A stretch of 64,000 nucleotides of DNA from Rattus norvegicus (Eukaryota > Chordata > Mammalia > Rodentia > Muridae), in assembly GCF_036323735.1 (NCBI RefSeq), contig NC_086031.1, positions 36,266,225 through 36,330,224 of the forward strand, given 5' to 3'. This document shows, one piece after another, positions 10,036 through 21,294 of the stretch (its first letter is position 1; the number at the start of each line of letters is the position of its first letter). A model generated the notes under the pieces. The model was not told where the DNA came from and did not search any database. It was given only the letters and a program-made list of their open reading frames with translations. A program made the translations under genes and the position numbers.

Positions 10036-10469
10036 CTGTCATTGACCTTAATTTTTTATTCATAGTATCCTTATTTATTTTTTATTGGATATTTTTTATT
10101 TACATTTCAAATATTATCACCTCGCCCAGTTTTCTGGCCATAACCTCCCTATCCCACTCCCCTCCTCCTCCTTCTATGAAGGTGTTCCCCAACCCAACCA
10201 TCCACCACTGCCCACCTCCATGCTATGACATTATTCCCCTACACTATTCCCCTACACTGGGGGATCCAGCCTTGGCAGGACCAAGGGCTTCTCCTCCCAT
10301 TGGTGCCCAACCAGGCCATATGCAGCTGGAGCCATGGGTCTTACCATGTGAACTGCTTGGACAGTGGTTCAGTCCCTGGGAGCTCTGGTGGATTGGTAAT
10401 GTTGTTTGGATGGGGTTTGCAAACCCCTTCAGCTCCTTCAATTCTTTCTCTAACTGTCATTGACCTTAA
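10036..10469 (-). mobile_element. Older L1 3' end (Lx-like) with perfect 16-bp target-site duplication
   Basis: The direct repeat 'ctgtcattgaccttaa' occurs at 10036-10051 and 10454-10469. Between them lies about 400 bp of reversed L1 3' UTR: T-rich tail, the reversed 'acatttcaaatattatc' end block, a C-rich tract and the 'cccaccaaaccccttc'-like 3' UTR body. It differs from the three young copies, so it is an older subfamily, yet the duplication is unmutated. The 161-codon plus-strand frame across it is antisense L1 and not a gene. Confidence 0.92.
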
Positions 10470-10611
10470 ATGAAAGCAACCCCACACACGCAAACCCCTG
10501 GATGAGTACACCTGATTCAAAGCAGCATCAGGCTGCAAAACCATAGAAATGGCTAACATTACCGTTCCATTGAGACACTCTTAATTAACTGTATTAATGC
10601 AGGTGTTTTGG

Positions 10612-11000
10612 GAAGGCAATTCAGCTGTATTGATAGAATATTTGCCCAGCATACATGAAGTCCTGGGTTCAGTAAACCCCTCAAGGAGTGTGAATGGCCA
10701 AGCCCCATCCCTGAGGTCCACCAGCCACCACTCATAGAACACTCTAACTGCCCTAATGGCCAGACCTAGACCCCACCTACAAAGAAAAAAAAAACACAAG
10801 CTCAGTACTTAGTGAAAGGTTTGTTGTGCAATGTGACTTTGTGGTATTTCTTGGCTCCCAACTGCCATCCATGGTGCTTATCCAGGTTTAATCCCCAGGA
10901 CCTTAAAACTGTCCTTGTGGCACAGGTCGATAATCCCAGGATTTAGGAGGTTGAGGAAGTAGATCAGAAATTCAAGGTCATCCTTGGTTATAAATGTTAA
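10612..11000 (+). mobile_element. B4-like composite SINE, degenerate
   Basis: An ID-like head near 10617-10680 ('gcaattcagctgtattgata', 'cctgggttcagtaaaccc') is followed by a B1-like segment at 10900-11000 ('cgataatcccaggatttagg', 'attcaaggtcatccttggtt'). That is the ID-plus-B1 order of B4 elements. The intervening 200 bp are diverged or inserted. Confidence 0.5.
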
Positions 11001-11470
11001 GTGTTATAACTCTGAGGGGAAAGGCCTGTCCAGGGAAAGTGTTACAAATGTGCTCTAGGAGGAATTCTGGCAATCAGGAGCCAAGAAATACTGACAAAGT
11101 TATACCCAACAATAATCCTCACACAAGAGATTTCTTGGAAGGGAAAAATTCAGGAGAGTGCTTGCTTCTGTTGGGGGAGAAAGAGCAGGGGAATGAGCAG
11201 AAGGCAGGTTTTATTTAGGCTTTCTTGTACATGTACATGTGTGTGTGTGCATGTGCGTGTGGTTAAGAGGGCAGGGCAGCTTTCCAGGGTATCTTGCGAT
11301 TGGTTAGGATGTTTGTAGTCTGATCTTGAAGCAAGATTAGGAATTGGTGGGATTAATTTTCTTGGAATTGGTTCCAAGTCAAGTCAGTCAGGGTATCTTT
11401 CCTTTGCTCTTTTACCCTAGACATTTCAAGTTCAAGACCAGAATGGGCCTTTCTCAAAAACTAAAAACAA
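11001..11470. other. Possible old LTR sequence, unclassified
   Basis: The stretch holds 'gcaggttttatttaggc' and a repeated pyrimidine/purine texture seen in decayed rodent LTRs, plus a short TG-rich run at 11228-11265 that includes a 'gtacatgtacatgt' palindrome. I cannot assign a family. Confidence 0.3.
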
Positions 11471-12335
11471 CAAAAACCATAACAAAAAGGGTAGTATTTT
11501 ATGAACAAGTAATGTATAGTGTGTTCAACATGTTGCCTACATTTTCTGAGCCTTAAGATGAAAGTGGGTTTGTTGGTCAGAAGGAAACATTTGAATCTAC
11601 AAATGTTCTAGCAATTAACTCCTCTGCTCTGATCATCTTATAGAATGTGAAGTATTGATATGAAAGGATAGGCATAGCTGTAGTAGTCTGGAAAATGACT
11701 ATCACACAGTACGACAAAAAGTGTTTTGGTAGCAGGAAGATGCAGAATAACTAGAGCACCATGAAGATGAATGTTGTCCTGTTACCAGCATTATCAGGGT
11801 CAAAGCCTGCTCCTGGCACTCCTAACGAGCTAGGTTCTGTCAGCCATTTGTATAAACTCAAGTAAACAGACAGATTATACCGAGAAGCAGAGGAGTTTTA
11901 CCCAATGTAGCCATCTTGGAAAAGTAACATAGAGGTCCAGTGACCTCTCCAAGTCAATCTTGGTGTCCTGACATGGGTCTTGGGAATAAATAAGTGTCAA
12001 GATCATTGCACATCTGAATAGTCCTAGTCAAGGTGTGAACCATCTAGTTCCCCATTGACCCACCAGAGTCTGGGATTCTCTCCTCTTCAGGGTGGCCTGA
12101 CAAGTTGTTAATTTCGTTGTGGCTGAGACTAGGCTACATTATTTCCTTAACCCAGCCTTAGATTCCTGGGAAATTCCAACACACTGGGGACCATTGTTTC
12201 AATTATCAGCTAGCTAAATGGAGAGGTATGAGTGTCCCATTAGACCTTCTTCATTTCTCTCAAGACAGATCTCCTTTGTCTGCCTATGTTATCAAGGTTC
12301 CCTACTCTTTTGTGAAGGCCAGGGTTGATGTCATT
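11471..12335. other. Unclassified, possibly LTR-derived
   Basis: No gene. The 11800-12330 part has the look of a rodent LTR ('gggaataaataagtgtcaag', repeated short CT-rich blocks), but no ends or target-site duplication are visible. Confidence 0.3.
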
Positions 12336-12745
12336 TGTTGTATTTACTCAGGAGTTGATAGTCACTTGCTATGAGCATAGCATATAGGATCAGTGACCCT
12401 ACTACCTCTTTGTTATATTTCATTATAATCATTGATGTCCTGAAATATCTCTTAAATGTTTTCTCTTGGGAAGGTTTATATTTGTGACAGAAAATACATC
12501 GTAAAAGTGTATTTTCTATCTTGAAATAGCATGACACTTTCGCTTGTATATTCTTTGGAACGTTCCAAAAATCATCATGTTGCCTGTTTACATTGATTTA
12601 GCATACTCCTGTATGCTCATAATAACATTAGTCATGTTATTTTATAAATACTATAAACACTTATTTTCATAGATATATGGTTATATATACATATTATATA
12701 TATGGTATTTATTTACCTTGTTATTAGTGAATAATTAAAATTTAT
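12336..12745. other. AT-rich DNA
   Basis: A TATA/ATAT-rich run lies at 12660-12715. No recognisable gene or repeat family. Confidence 0.4.
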
Positions 12746-12749
12746 AGGA

Positions 12750-12965
12750 ATTTTTTTCTGTGTTGGTAGTTGAACCTAGGTCTTATCTATGCTTGATCAG
12801 TAGGCTACCACTGAGCAAGATTCCCAGTTCCCTTTTGAAATTTTGAGGGTGTGTGTCACTAAGTTGGAAAGAATTGCCACAAACTTCCACTCCTTTCTGC
12901 CTCAGTTTCTTAGAAGCTACAATGATAGCCATACACTCAAGACCTGGCTAAATATTGTTTCAGGA
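12750..12965 (-). mobile_element. B4-type SINE, antisense
   Basis: The plus strand reads 'gttgaacctaggtcttat' and 'ggctaccactgagcaaga', the reversed ID/B4 head. It is followed by a reversed B1-like half ('tgcctcagtttcttagaagc'). Confidence 0.6.
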
Positions 12966-14058
12966 TATGTGATTGAAATGTAAACCTCAAGATTGTGTTG
13001 TTTACTGGAAATTAAAAAAAAAAAACTGTTTCTAGTTGTGGTGTGGTTTATCTCTTAGGAGACACCTTTAGTCACTCTAGCTAGAATAAAGATACGCACT
13101 TATTACAGACTTCATTGTTTAATCTCAAAGAATAAAGGTAAAGTTTAGTATGTAGAAGGAAGTACACACATTTGAACGTAATGTCTAATTGAGTGACAAG
13201 CAAAGTGAAAAAATTAAAGAAAGATTTGGAAAAGTAGGATATGCCCACCTCTTAACAGAGAGGAAAGAGGTGACTTAAGAGAGAACAGTGTACAAAGGGA
13301 GGAGGCAGTTCTCTCAGGAGAATTTTACAGACGCAGGTTGAAGAGAGAAGAACCTAAACACAGGTGAAGACAGAACAAACCAGAGGATGAGGAGAAGTGA
13401 GAAGATTAGGACAGATTGCCAGAGTTAGTTTCAGGCTATGATAGGACAGATTGCCAGAGTTAGTTTCAGGCTATGAAGAGCAAAAAGTTAGAAGCAGACA
13501 GAAAAGTCAGATTGAGTCAGTCAGCTTGTAGAGGAGTTTGAGCCAAACAGCTGAGTTGAAACAGACAGCCAGAGTCCTGAATAAACTAGGAAATAATGAG
13601 TTTATTTAGCTACTATTCTCAGAGGCTGAAAACATTCTTTGACCAGATAAGATTACATGGAGTCTAAGAGCTTCCACAACCAGGCCTAGGTTAGACAGAG
13701 GCAGTAAACCTCAGAGAAGACAATAATATCTTAAAAGTTGCATTTATACATTGTGCTTTACTGAACCAATAATCTGAGGTTGATGTGGGAAAGAATTGTC
13801 AATGCATAAACTCAAAATAAGAGTTCCTGGATATCAGGGTTTGGGATTTTTAACTCTTTGAAATTAATACTCTATTACTGAATCTTTTGTTTCCTTTTGT
13901 GCTTTTATATAGTACCTGAGTATTCTTAATTTTATCTACCCACGTATCAATTGACTTAATTTTTGCTAGCCTGTTGGTAGGTAACACTATTTCCTTATGA
14001 TTTTGATTTTAAAATTTTCTGATTATTACAAACTTAAGAATCTTCTTAAAAATGATTT
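12966..14058. other. Possible LTR-derived block with a 35-bp duplication
   Basis: The 13200-13740 part is purine-rich and repetitive in wording ('cagacagccagagtcctg', 'ggaggcagttctctcaggag'), like a decayed ERV LTR, but I cannot name it. It contains the exact tandem duplication at 13407-13476. Flanks are AT-rich and unique-looking. Confidence 0.35.
13407..13476. repeat. Exact 35-bp tandem duplication
   Basis: Positions 13407-13441 and 13442-13476 are identical, head to tail (unit begins 'taggacagattgccagag'). The lack of any mismatch in otherwise decayed sequence points to a recent slippage or duplication event. Confidence 0.97.
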
Positions 14059-14059
<1 letters not shown>

Positions 14060-14110
<51 letters not shown>

Positions 14111-14335
14111 CACAGGGGGAGCACACTCACATGTGCTCGTGTAAGTATGTGCACATGAATGCAGGTGCTAACAGTATCTAGAATGCAGATGAGATTCACA
14201 TGTGGTTGCAGTTAATATCAGTTGTGAACTTTTCTACCTTGGTCCTGGGAATCAAACTGTGATTCTTTTGGAAGAGCAGCAAGTGCTCAAGTGCTGTTAA
14301 GTGCTGAGTCAGGCATTTAGCCCCTGCAATGTCTT
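14060..14335 (-). mobile_element. B2/B3-type SINE, antisense, with (TG)n tail
   Basis: A (TG)n tract at 14060-14109 is the reversed CA-rich tail. It is followed by the reversed B3 body: 'tggtcctgggaatcaaactg', 'cttttggaagagcagcaagt' and 'ctgagtcaggcatttagccc'. The tract length (about 50 bp) makes it a likely length-polymorphic locus. Confidence 0.7.
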
Positions 14336-14696
14336 TGTATGACATAGTTTCCAAATTGTGCATAGTTCTTTGTATAACATTCTTCAAGATTTCACTCATT
14401 TCCTATTTGTTCTTATTGAAATGCCAAGATTCTTACTAGGCTACAGATAATACTTTATTGTTATTTGTTTGTTTGTTTTATGCTAAACATAATTAATTTA
14501 TATTTCAAATATCTACTCCCTGCCATGACCTGTGTTTACTGCATATTATAGTAAAATAGATAAACAGCAGATGTTAGTTTTTATACACTTACACTATCAA
14601 AAATTTCTTTTTCAGTGCTACTATTCAAACAAAACAAACAATAGCAACAACAAAACTCACAACAGATTAAAATATTCTTTGATTTTTGTTTTGATA
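14336..14696. other. AT-rich flank of the long L1
   Basis: No recognised repeat apart from short (TTTG)n at 14461-14478 and AAC-rich runs at 14625-14660. Confidence 0.4.
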
Positions 14697-14710
14697 TCCA
14701 CAATTTTTTT

Positions 14711-15425
14711 ATTAACTTGAGTATTTCTTATTTACATTTCAAGTGTTATTCCCTTTCCTGGTTTCTAGGCCAACATCCCGCAACCCCTTTCCCTCCTCTT
14801 CTTTATGGGTGTTCCCCTCCTCATCCTCCCCCCATTACCGCCCTCCCCCCAACAATCTAGTTCACTGGGGGTTCAGTCTTAGCAGGACCCAGGGCTTCCC
14901 CTTCCACTGGTAATCTTACTAGGATATTCATTGCTACCTATGAGGTCAGAGTCCAGGGTCAGTCCATGTATAGTCTTTAGGTAGTGGCTTAGTCCCTGGA
15001 AGCTCTGGTTGCTTGGCATTGTTGTTCATAAGGGGTCTCGAGCCCCTTCAAGCTCTTCCAGTTCTTTCTCTGATTCCTTCAACAGGGGACCTATTCTCAG
15101 TTCAATGGTTTGCTGCTGGCATTCGCCTCTGTATTTGCTGTATTCTAGCTGTGTCTCTCAGGAGCGATCTACATCCGGCTCCTGTCTGTCTGAACTTCTT
15201 TGCTTCATCCATCTTGTCTAATTGGGTGGCTGTATATGTATGGGCCACATGTGGGGCAGGCTCTGAATGGGTGTTCCTTCAGTCTCTGTTTTAATCTTTG
15301 CATCTCTCTTCCCTGCCAAAGGTATTCTTGTTCCCCTTTTAAAGAAGGAGTGAAGCATTCACATTTTGATCATCCTTCTTGAGTTTCATGTGTTCTATGC
15401 ATCTAGGGTAATTCAAGCATTTCAG
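14711..15425 (-). other. L1 3' UTR
   Basis: About 715 bp between the ORF2 stop and the tail, with the C-rich (G-rich in sense) tract at 14777-14855. Close match to the 3' UTRs at 6038-6747 and 8341-9033. The antisense 93-codon open stretch (15013-15294, plus strand) is present in all three copies but begins with TTG, not ATG. Confidence 0.9.
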
Positions 15426-18400
15426 TTAATAGCCACTTATCAATGAGTGCATACCATGTGTGTTTTTCTGTGATTGGGTTACCTCACTCAGGATGATATT
15501 TTTCAGTTCCAACCATTTGCCTCTGAATTTCAAAAAGTCATTGTTTTTGATAGCTGAGTAATATTCCATTGTGTAGATGTACCACATTTTCTGTATCCAT
15601 TCCTCTGTTGAAGGGCATCTGGCTTCTTTCCAGCTTCTGGCTATTTTAAATAAGGCTGCGATGAACATAGTGGAGCACATGTCTCTTTTATATGTTGAGG
15701 CATCTTTTGGGTATATGCCCAAGAGAGGTATAGCTGGATCCTCAGGCAGTTCAATGTCCAATTATCTGAGGAACCTCCAGACTGATTTCCAGAATGGTTG
15801 TACCAGTCTGCAATCCCACCAACAATGGAGGAGTGTTCCTCTTTCTCCGCATCCTCGCCAGCATCTGCTGTCATCTGAGTTTTTGATCTTAGCCATTCTC
15901 ACTGGTGTGAGGTGAAATCTCAGGGTTGTTTTGATTTGCATTTCCCTTATGAGTAAAGATGTTGAACATTTCTTTAGGTGTTTCTCAGCCATTCGGCATT
16001 CCTCAGCTGTGAATTCTTTGTTTAGCTCGGAACCCCATTTTTTTTTCGGAGCTGGGGACCGAACCCAGGGCCTTGCGCTTCCTAGGTAAGCGCCCTACCA
16101 CTGAGCTAAATCCCCTACCCCCGGAACCCCATTTTTTAATAGGGTTATTTGTCTCCCTGCGGTCTAACTTCTTGAGTTCTTTGTATACTTTGGACATAAG
16201 GCCTCTATCTGTTGTAGGATTGGTAAAGATAGTGATTCCCCCTGAAGTCCTTTTATTGTTGAGGATAGTTTAAGCTATCCTGGGTTTTTTGTTATTCCAG
16301 ATGAATTTGCAAATTGTTCTGACTAGCTCTTTGAAGAAATGGATTGGTATTTTCATGGGGATTGCATTGAATCGCTTTTGGTAAAATGGCCATTTTTACT
16401 ATCTTAATCCTGCCAATCCATGAGCATGGGAGATCTTGCCATCTTCTGAGGTCTTCTTCAATTTCTTTCTTCAGAGTCTTGAAGTTCTTATTGTACAAAT
16501 CTTTTACTTGCTTGGTTAAAGTCACTCCGAGGTACTTTATATTATTTGGGTCTATTATAAAGGGTGTTATTTCCCGAATTTCTTTCTCAGCCTGTTTCTC
16601 TTTTGTGTAGAGGAAGGCTACTGAATTATTTGAGTTAATTTTATACCCAGCCACTTTGCTGAAGTTGTTTATCAGCTTTAGTAGTTCTCTGGTGGAACTT
16701 TTGGGATCACTTAAATATACTATCATATCATCTGCAAATGGTGATATTTTGAGTTCTTCTTTTCCAATCTGTGTCCCCTTGATCTCCTTTTGTTCTCTGA
16801 TTGCTCTGGCTAGAAATTCAAGAACTATATTGAATAAGTAGGGAGAAAGTGGGCAGCCTTGTCTAGTCCCTGTTTTTAGTGGGATTGCTTCAAGTTTCTC
16901 TCCATTTAGTTTAATGTTAGCAAAGCTGTATATGGCTTTTACTATGTTTAGGTATGGGCCTTGAATTCCTATTCATTCCAGGACTTTTATCATGAAGGGG
17001 TATTGAATTTTGTCAAATGCTTTCTCAGCATGTAATGAAATGATCATGTGGTTTTGTTCGTTCAGTTTGTTTATATAATGGATCACGTTGATGGTTTTAC
17101 ATATATTAAACCATCCCTGCATGCCTGGGATGAAGTCTACTTGATCAGGTGGACGATTGTTTTGATGTGCTCTTGGATTCGGTTTGCCAGAATTTTATTG
17201 AGTATTTTTGAGTCGATATTCATAAGGGAAATTGGTCTGAAGTTCTCTTTCTTTGTTGGGTCTTTGTGTGGTTTAGGTATAAGAGTAATTGTGGCTTCAG
17301 AGAAGGAATTCGGTAGTGCCCCATCTGTTTCAATTTTGTGGAATAGTTTGGATAGTATTGGTATGAGGTCTTCTATGAAGGTCTGATAGAATTCTGCACT
17401 AAACCCCTCTGGACCTGGGCTCTTTTTGGTTGGGAGACCTTTAATGACTGCTTCTATTTCCTTAGGAGTTATGGGGTTGTTTAACTGGTTTATCTGTTCC
17501 TGATTTAACTTTGGTACCTGGTATCTGTCTAGGAAATTGTCCATTTCCTGCAGATTTTCACGTTTTGTTGAATATAGGCTTTTATAGTAAGATCTGATGA
17601 ATTTTTAATTTCCTCTGAGTCTGTAGTTATGTCTCCCTTTTCATTTCTGATTTTGTTAATTTGGACACACTCTCTGTGTCCTCTTGTTAGTCTGGCTAAG
17701 GGTTTATCTATCTTGTTGATTTTCTCAAAGAACAAACTTTTGGTTCTGTTGATTCTTTCTATGGTCCTTTTTGTTTCTACTTGGTTGATTTTGGCTCTGA
17801 GTTTGATTATTTCCTGTCTTCTACTCCTCCTGTGTGTATTTGCTTCTTTTTATTCTAGAGCTTTTGGGTGTGCTGTCAAGCTGGTGACATATGCTCTTTC
17901 CTGTTTCTTTCTGCAGGCACTCAGAGCTATGAGTTTTCCTCTTAGCACAGCTTTCATTGTGTCCCATAAGTTTGGTTATGTTGTACCTTCATTTTCATTA
18001 AATTCTAAGAAGTTTTTAATTTCCTTCTTTATTTCTTCCTTGACCAGGTTATCATTGAGTAGAGCATTGTTCAAGTTCCATGTATATGTGGGCGTTCTTC
18101 CCTTATTGTTATTGAAGACCAGCTTTAGGCCTCGGTGGTCTGATAGCACGCATGGGATTATTTCTATCTTTCTGTACCTGTTGAGGCCTGTGTTTTGACC
18201 AATTATATGGTCAATTTTGGAGAAAGTTCCATGCGGAGCTGAGAAGAATGTATATCCTCTTGCTTTAGGATAGAATGTTCTATAAATATCTGTTAAGTCC
18301 ATTTGGTTCATGACTTCTCTTAGTCTGTCTATGTCTCTGTTTAATTTCTGTTTCCATGATCTGTCCATTGTTGAGAGTGGGGTGTTGAAATCTCCTACTA

Positions 18401-18836
18401 TTATTGTGTGAGGTACAATGTGTGTTTTGAGCTTTAGTAAGGTTTCTTTTACAAATGTAGGTGCCCTTGTATTTGGGGCATAGATGTTTTGGATTGAGAG
18501 TTCATCTTGGTGGATTTTTCCTTTGATGAATATGAAGTGTCCTTCCTTATCTTTTTTGATGACTTTTAGTTGAAAAATGATTTTATTTGATATTAGAATG
18601 GCTACTCCAGCTTGCTTCTTCTGACCATTTGCTTGGAAAGTTGTTTTTCAGCCTTTCACTCTGAGGTAGTGTCTGTCTTTGTCTCTGAGGTGTGTTTCAT
18701 GTAGGCAGCACAATGCAGGGCCCTCATCGCGGATCCAGTTTGTTAATCTATGTTTTTTTTGGGGGGGGGGAGAGTTGAGGCCATTGATGTTGAGAGATAT
18801 TAAGGAATAGTGATTATTGCTTCCTGTTATATTCAT
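15426..18836 (-). pseudogene. L1 ORF2 (endonuclease/reverse transcriptase), broken
   Basis: Start ATG at 18836-18834; natural stop at 15428-15426. Recognisable parts in order: endonuclease N-terminus with SLNINGLNS, the HETHLR glutamate block, the GDFNTPLS aspartate/asparagine block (about 18390) and the SDHRGL histidine block; reverse-transcriptase fingers (KGLPTKKSPGPEGFSAEFYQ, about 17460); the FADD catalytic box (about 16730); and the Cys-rich C-terminus. Breaks: a Trp-to-stop change at 18648-18650; several frame losses in the RT region; a deletion of about 490-520 bp at about 16230, judged against the ORF2 copies at 22390-22920 and 57977-58500; the ID insertion; and a Lys-to-stop change at 15762-15764. 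Catalytic motifs look intact one by one, but no continuous protein can be made. Confidence 0.92.
16028..16137 (-). mobile_element. ID SINE nested in the L1, with 16-bp target-site duplication
   Basis: The minus strand reads as an ID element (head 'ggggatttagctcagtgg', B box 'ggttcggtcc'), the BC1/tRNA-Ala-derived SINE highly expanded in rat. The T-run at about 16041-16046 is its reversed A-tail and the body spans about 16047-16121. The 16-bp repeat 'cggaaccccatttttt' is perfect at 16028-16043 and 16122-16137. It interrupts ORF2 C-terminal coding sequence and so post-dates the L1 insertion. Confidence 0.96.
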
Positions 18837-18895
18837 ATTTGGATATGAGGTTATGTTTGTGTGCTTTTCTTCTCTTTGTTTTGTTGACAAGATGA

Positions 18896-19969
18896 TTAGT
18901 TTCTTGCTTCTTCTAGAGTCTAGCTTGCCTCCTTATGTTGGGCTTTACCATTTATTATCTTTGTAGCACTGGATTTGTAGAAAGATATTGTGAAAATTTG
19001 GTTTTGTCATGGAATATCTTGGTTTCTCCATCTATGTTAATTGAGAGTTTTGCAGGGTACAGTAACCTGGGCTGGCATTTGTGTTCTCTTAGGGTCTGTA
19101 TGACATCTGTCCAGGATTGTCTGGCTTTCATAGTCTCTGGCGAAAATCTGGTGTGATTCTGATAGGTCTGCCTTTATATGTTACTTGACCTTTTTCCCTC
19201 ACTGCTTTTCATATTCTTTCTTTATTTTGTGCATTTGGTGTTTTGACTATTATGTGACAGGAGTTGTTTCTTTTCTGGTCCAATCTATTTGGAGTTCTGT
19301 ATGCTTATTGTATGCTTATGGGTATCTTTTTCTTTAGGTTAGGGAAGTTTTCTTCTATGATTTTGTTGAAGATATTTACTGGTCCTTTGAGCTGGGAGTC
19401 TTCACTCTCTTCTATACCTATTATCCTTAGGTTTGAACTTCTCATTGAGTCCTAGATTTCCTTTATGTTTTGGACCAGTAGCTTTTTCCGCTTTACATTA
19501 TCTTTGACAGTTGAGTTGATGATTTCTATGTAATCTTCTGCCCCTGAGATTCTCTCTTCTATCTCTTGTATTCTGTTGGTGAAGCTTGTATCTACAGCTC
19601 CTTGTCTCTTCTTTTGGTTTTCTATATCCAGGGTTGTTTCCATGTGTTCTTTCTTGATTGCTTCCATTTCCATTTTTAATTCCTTCAACTGTTTGATTCT
19701 GTTTTCCTGGAATTCTTTCAGGGATTTTTGTGAATCCTCTCTTTAGGCTTCTACTTGTTTATTTATGTTTTCCTGTGTTTCTCTAAGGGGTTCTTCACGT
19801 CTTTCTTGAAGTCCTCCAGCATCATGATCAAATATGATTTTGAAACTAGATCTTGCTTTTCTGGTGTGTTTGGATATTCCGTGTTTGCTTTGGTGGTTGA
19901 ATTGTGCTCCAATGATGCCAACTAGTCTTGGTTTCTGTTGCTTGGGTTCCTGTGCTTGCCTCTCGCCAT
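18896..19969 (-). pseudogene. L1 ORF1 (RNA-binding coiled-coil protein), broken
   Basis: The ATG at 19969-19967 opens a typical L1 ORF1 start (MARGK-like, basic). The frame meets TAG at codon 16 (19924-19922), a one-base deletion near 19788, then another stop near 19745. The 19688-19452 part encodes the charged heptad-rich stretch (KMEMEAIKKEH, RIQEIEERISGAED) expected of the trimerising coiled coil. Length to the terminal TAA at 18896-18898 is 1074 nt, about 358 codons, normal for rodent ORF1. Confidence 0.9.
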
Positions 19970-20707
19970 CAGATTATCTCTAGTGTTACTTTGTTCTGCT
20001 ATTTCTGACAGTGGCTAGACTGTCCTATAAGCCTGTGTGTCAGGAGTGCTGTAAACCTGTTTTCCTGTTTTCTTTCAGCCAGTTTTGGGGATAGAGTTTT
20101 CTGCTTTCAGGCGTGTAGTTTTTCCTATCTACAGGTCTTCAGCTGTTCCTGTGGGCCTGTGTCTTGAGGTCACCAAGCAGGTCACTTGGAGCAGGAAGGT
20201 TTGTCTTACCTGTGTTCCTGGGGCTCAAGTTTGCTCGTGGGGTGTTGGTTTTGAGCTCTCCGTGGGGGCAGCAACCAGGAACATCTGCGCCACCCTTTCT
20301 GGGAGCTTCTGTGCACCAGGGTTCCAGATGGCGTTTGGTGTTTTCCTCTGGAATCAGTAATGAATGTGGGCAGAGTGTAGTCTCTTCTGGTTTCCCAGGC
20401 ATGTCTGCCTCTCTGAAGGTTTAGCTCTCCCTCCCACGGGATTTGGGTGCAGAGAACTGTTTATTCTGGTCGGTCCATTCAGGTTTCGGCAGTGTCTCAG
20501 ACGAAGGGGACCTGCTGCTTCTGGCCCTTATGTTCAGGAACCCAGAGGCCATATACATTTTCCTCTTGGGCCAGGGATGTGGGCACAGGTGGGCAGTGTT
20601 TGTGGTCTCTTCTGCTCTGCAGTCTCAGGAGTGCCCCCCTGTCACGGTGGTGAGCTCTCTCTCCCACAGGGTTTGAGAGCAGTGAGCTGCTGTGGGCAGG
20701 GATGATT
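19970..20707 (-). promoter_or_regulatory. L1 5' UTR / internal promoter region
   Basis: About 740 bp upstream of ORF1, richer in G and C than anything nearby, matching the position of the rodent L1 5' UTR, which carries the internal pol II promoter. CpG content is modest, consistent with decay. Antisense open frames of 66-113 codons on the plus strand (20085-20705) result from composition. I infer promoter function from position only. Confidence 0.7.
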
Positions 20708-20779
20708 TCCACAATTTTTGATTTGCTTTTGACACTCACAGCTTTTATATTTAACTGGAATCTAGGAATTTATTTAGTT

Positions 20780-20985
20780 TTAAAGATTTGTCTTATTTTT
20801 AATTGTATTTATGTGTCTGTGTATGTGTATGTTGGTATGTGCACAAATGTGTAAGCCTGTGGAGGCAAGAAGAATATGTCATAATCCCTAGGAGTTATAA
20901 ATGGTTATAAGCCACCTGACACTAATACTGATAGCTAAGTACAAAAGAAGTATTTGCTTATAACTGCTAAGTCATCTCTGCATTC
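20780..20985 (-). mobile_element. B3-like SINE, antisense
   Basis: A TG-rich run ('gtgtctgtgtatgtgtatgt') is followed by 'cataatccctaggagttata' and 'ctaagtcatctctgcatt', the reversed B3 body and head. Confidence 0.5.
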
Positions 20986-21294
20986 TTTAAACTGGACTTT
21001 ATATTTGAATATTGCTTCAGTTTTTTAAGGTTTTTTGTCATATCTTTTCAATTATTGTCTTATCCTTTAACCACAGAGACTCAAAAACAGTTTTGCCATT
21101 TTATGTTGCTCACTACGGCATTCATCATTTTTCTTGTCTGTGCCAGACTAACTCTTCCTTTTATTCATTATTCCTGGCTTATGATGCCTTATGTTTATTA
21201 AGGAAAGCAAGTTTATAGCTGAAGCTTTCTCTATGCCTTTCTTTGTTGTGTGTCTAAATTATTAGTTAAAATTACCTTAAAAAATTGGTAAGGG
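20986..21294. other. Unclassified AT-rich DNA
   Basis: T-rich, no recognised family; a 68-codon open frame is near chance length. Confidence 0.4.

Larger units (their letters stand above)
14697..20719 (-). mobile_element. Near-full-length rat L1, disabled, minus strand
   Basis: On the minus strand the order is 5' UTR (20707-19970), ORF1 (19969-18896), ORF2 (about 18836-15426) and 3' UTR (15425-14711) with an A-tail. The 12-bp direct repeat 'tccacaattttt' (14697-14708 and 20708-20719; 16 bp if one mismatch is allowed) marks the target-site duplication. Coding capacity is lost: an ORF1 stop at codon 16 and a one-base deletion near 19788, ORF2 stops at 18648-18650 and 15762-15764, a deletion of about 0.5 kb at about 16230, and an ID insertion at 16044-16121. 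It was once full length and is now immobile. Confidence 0.95.

Noticed and set aside
9978..10463. 161-codon plus-strand open frame
   Set aside because: It runs across the antisense L1 3' UTR between the two target-site duplications; it is not a gene.
17629..18198. 189-codon plus-strand hydrophobic open frame
   Set aside because: It is antisense to L1 ORF2; the A-rich L1 coding strand reads as Leu/Phe/Ser-rich membrane-like protein on its complement.
20085..20705. Cluster of 68-113 codon frames on the plus strand
   Set aside because: They lie antisense to the GC-rich L1 5' UTR and overlap each other in different frames, as expected from composition.
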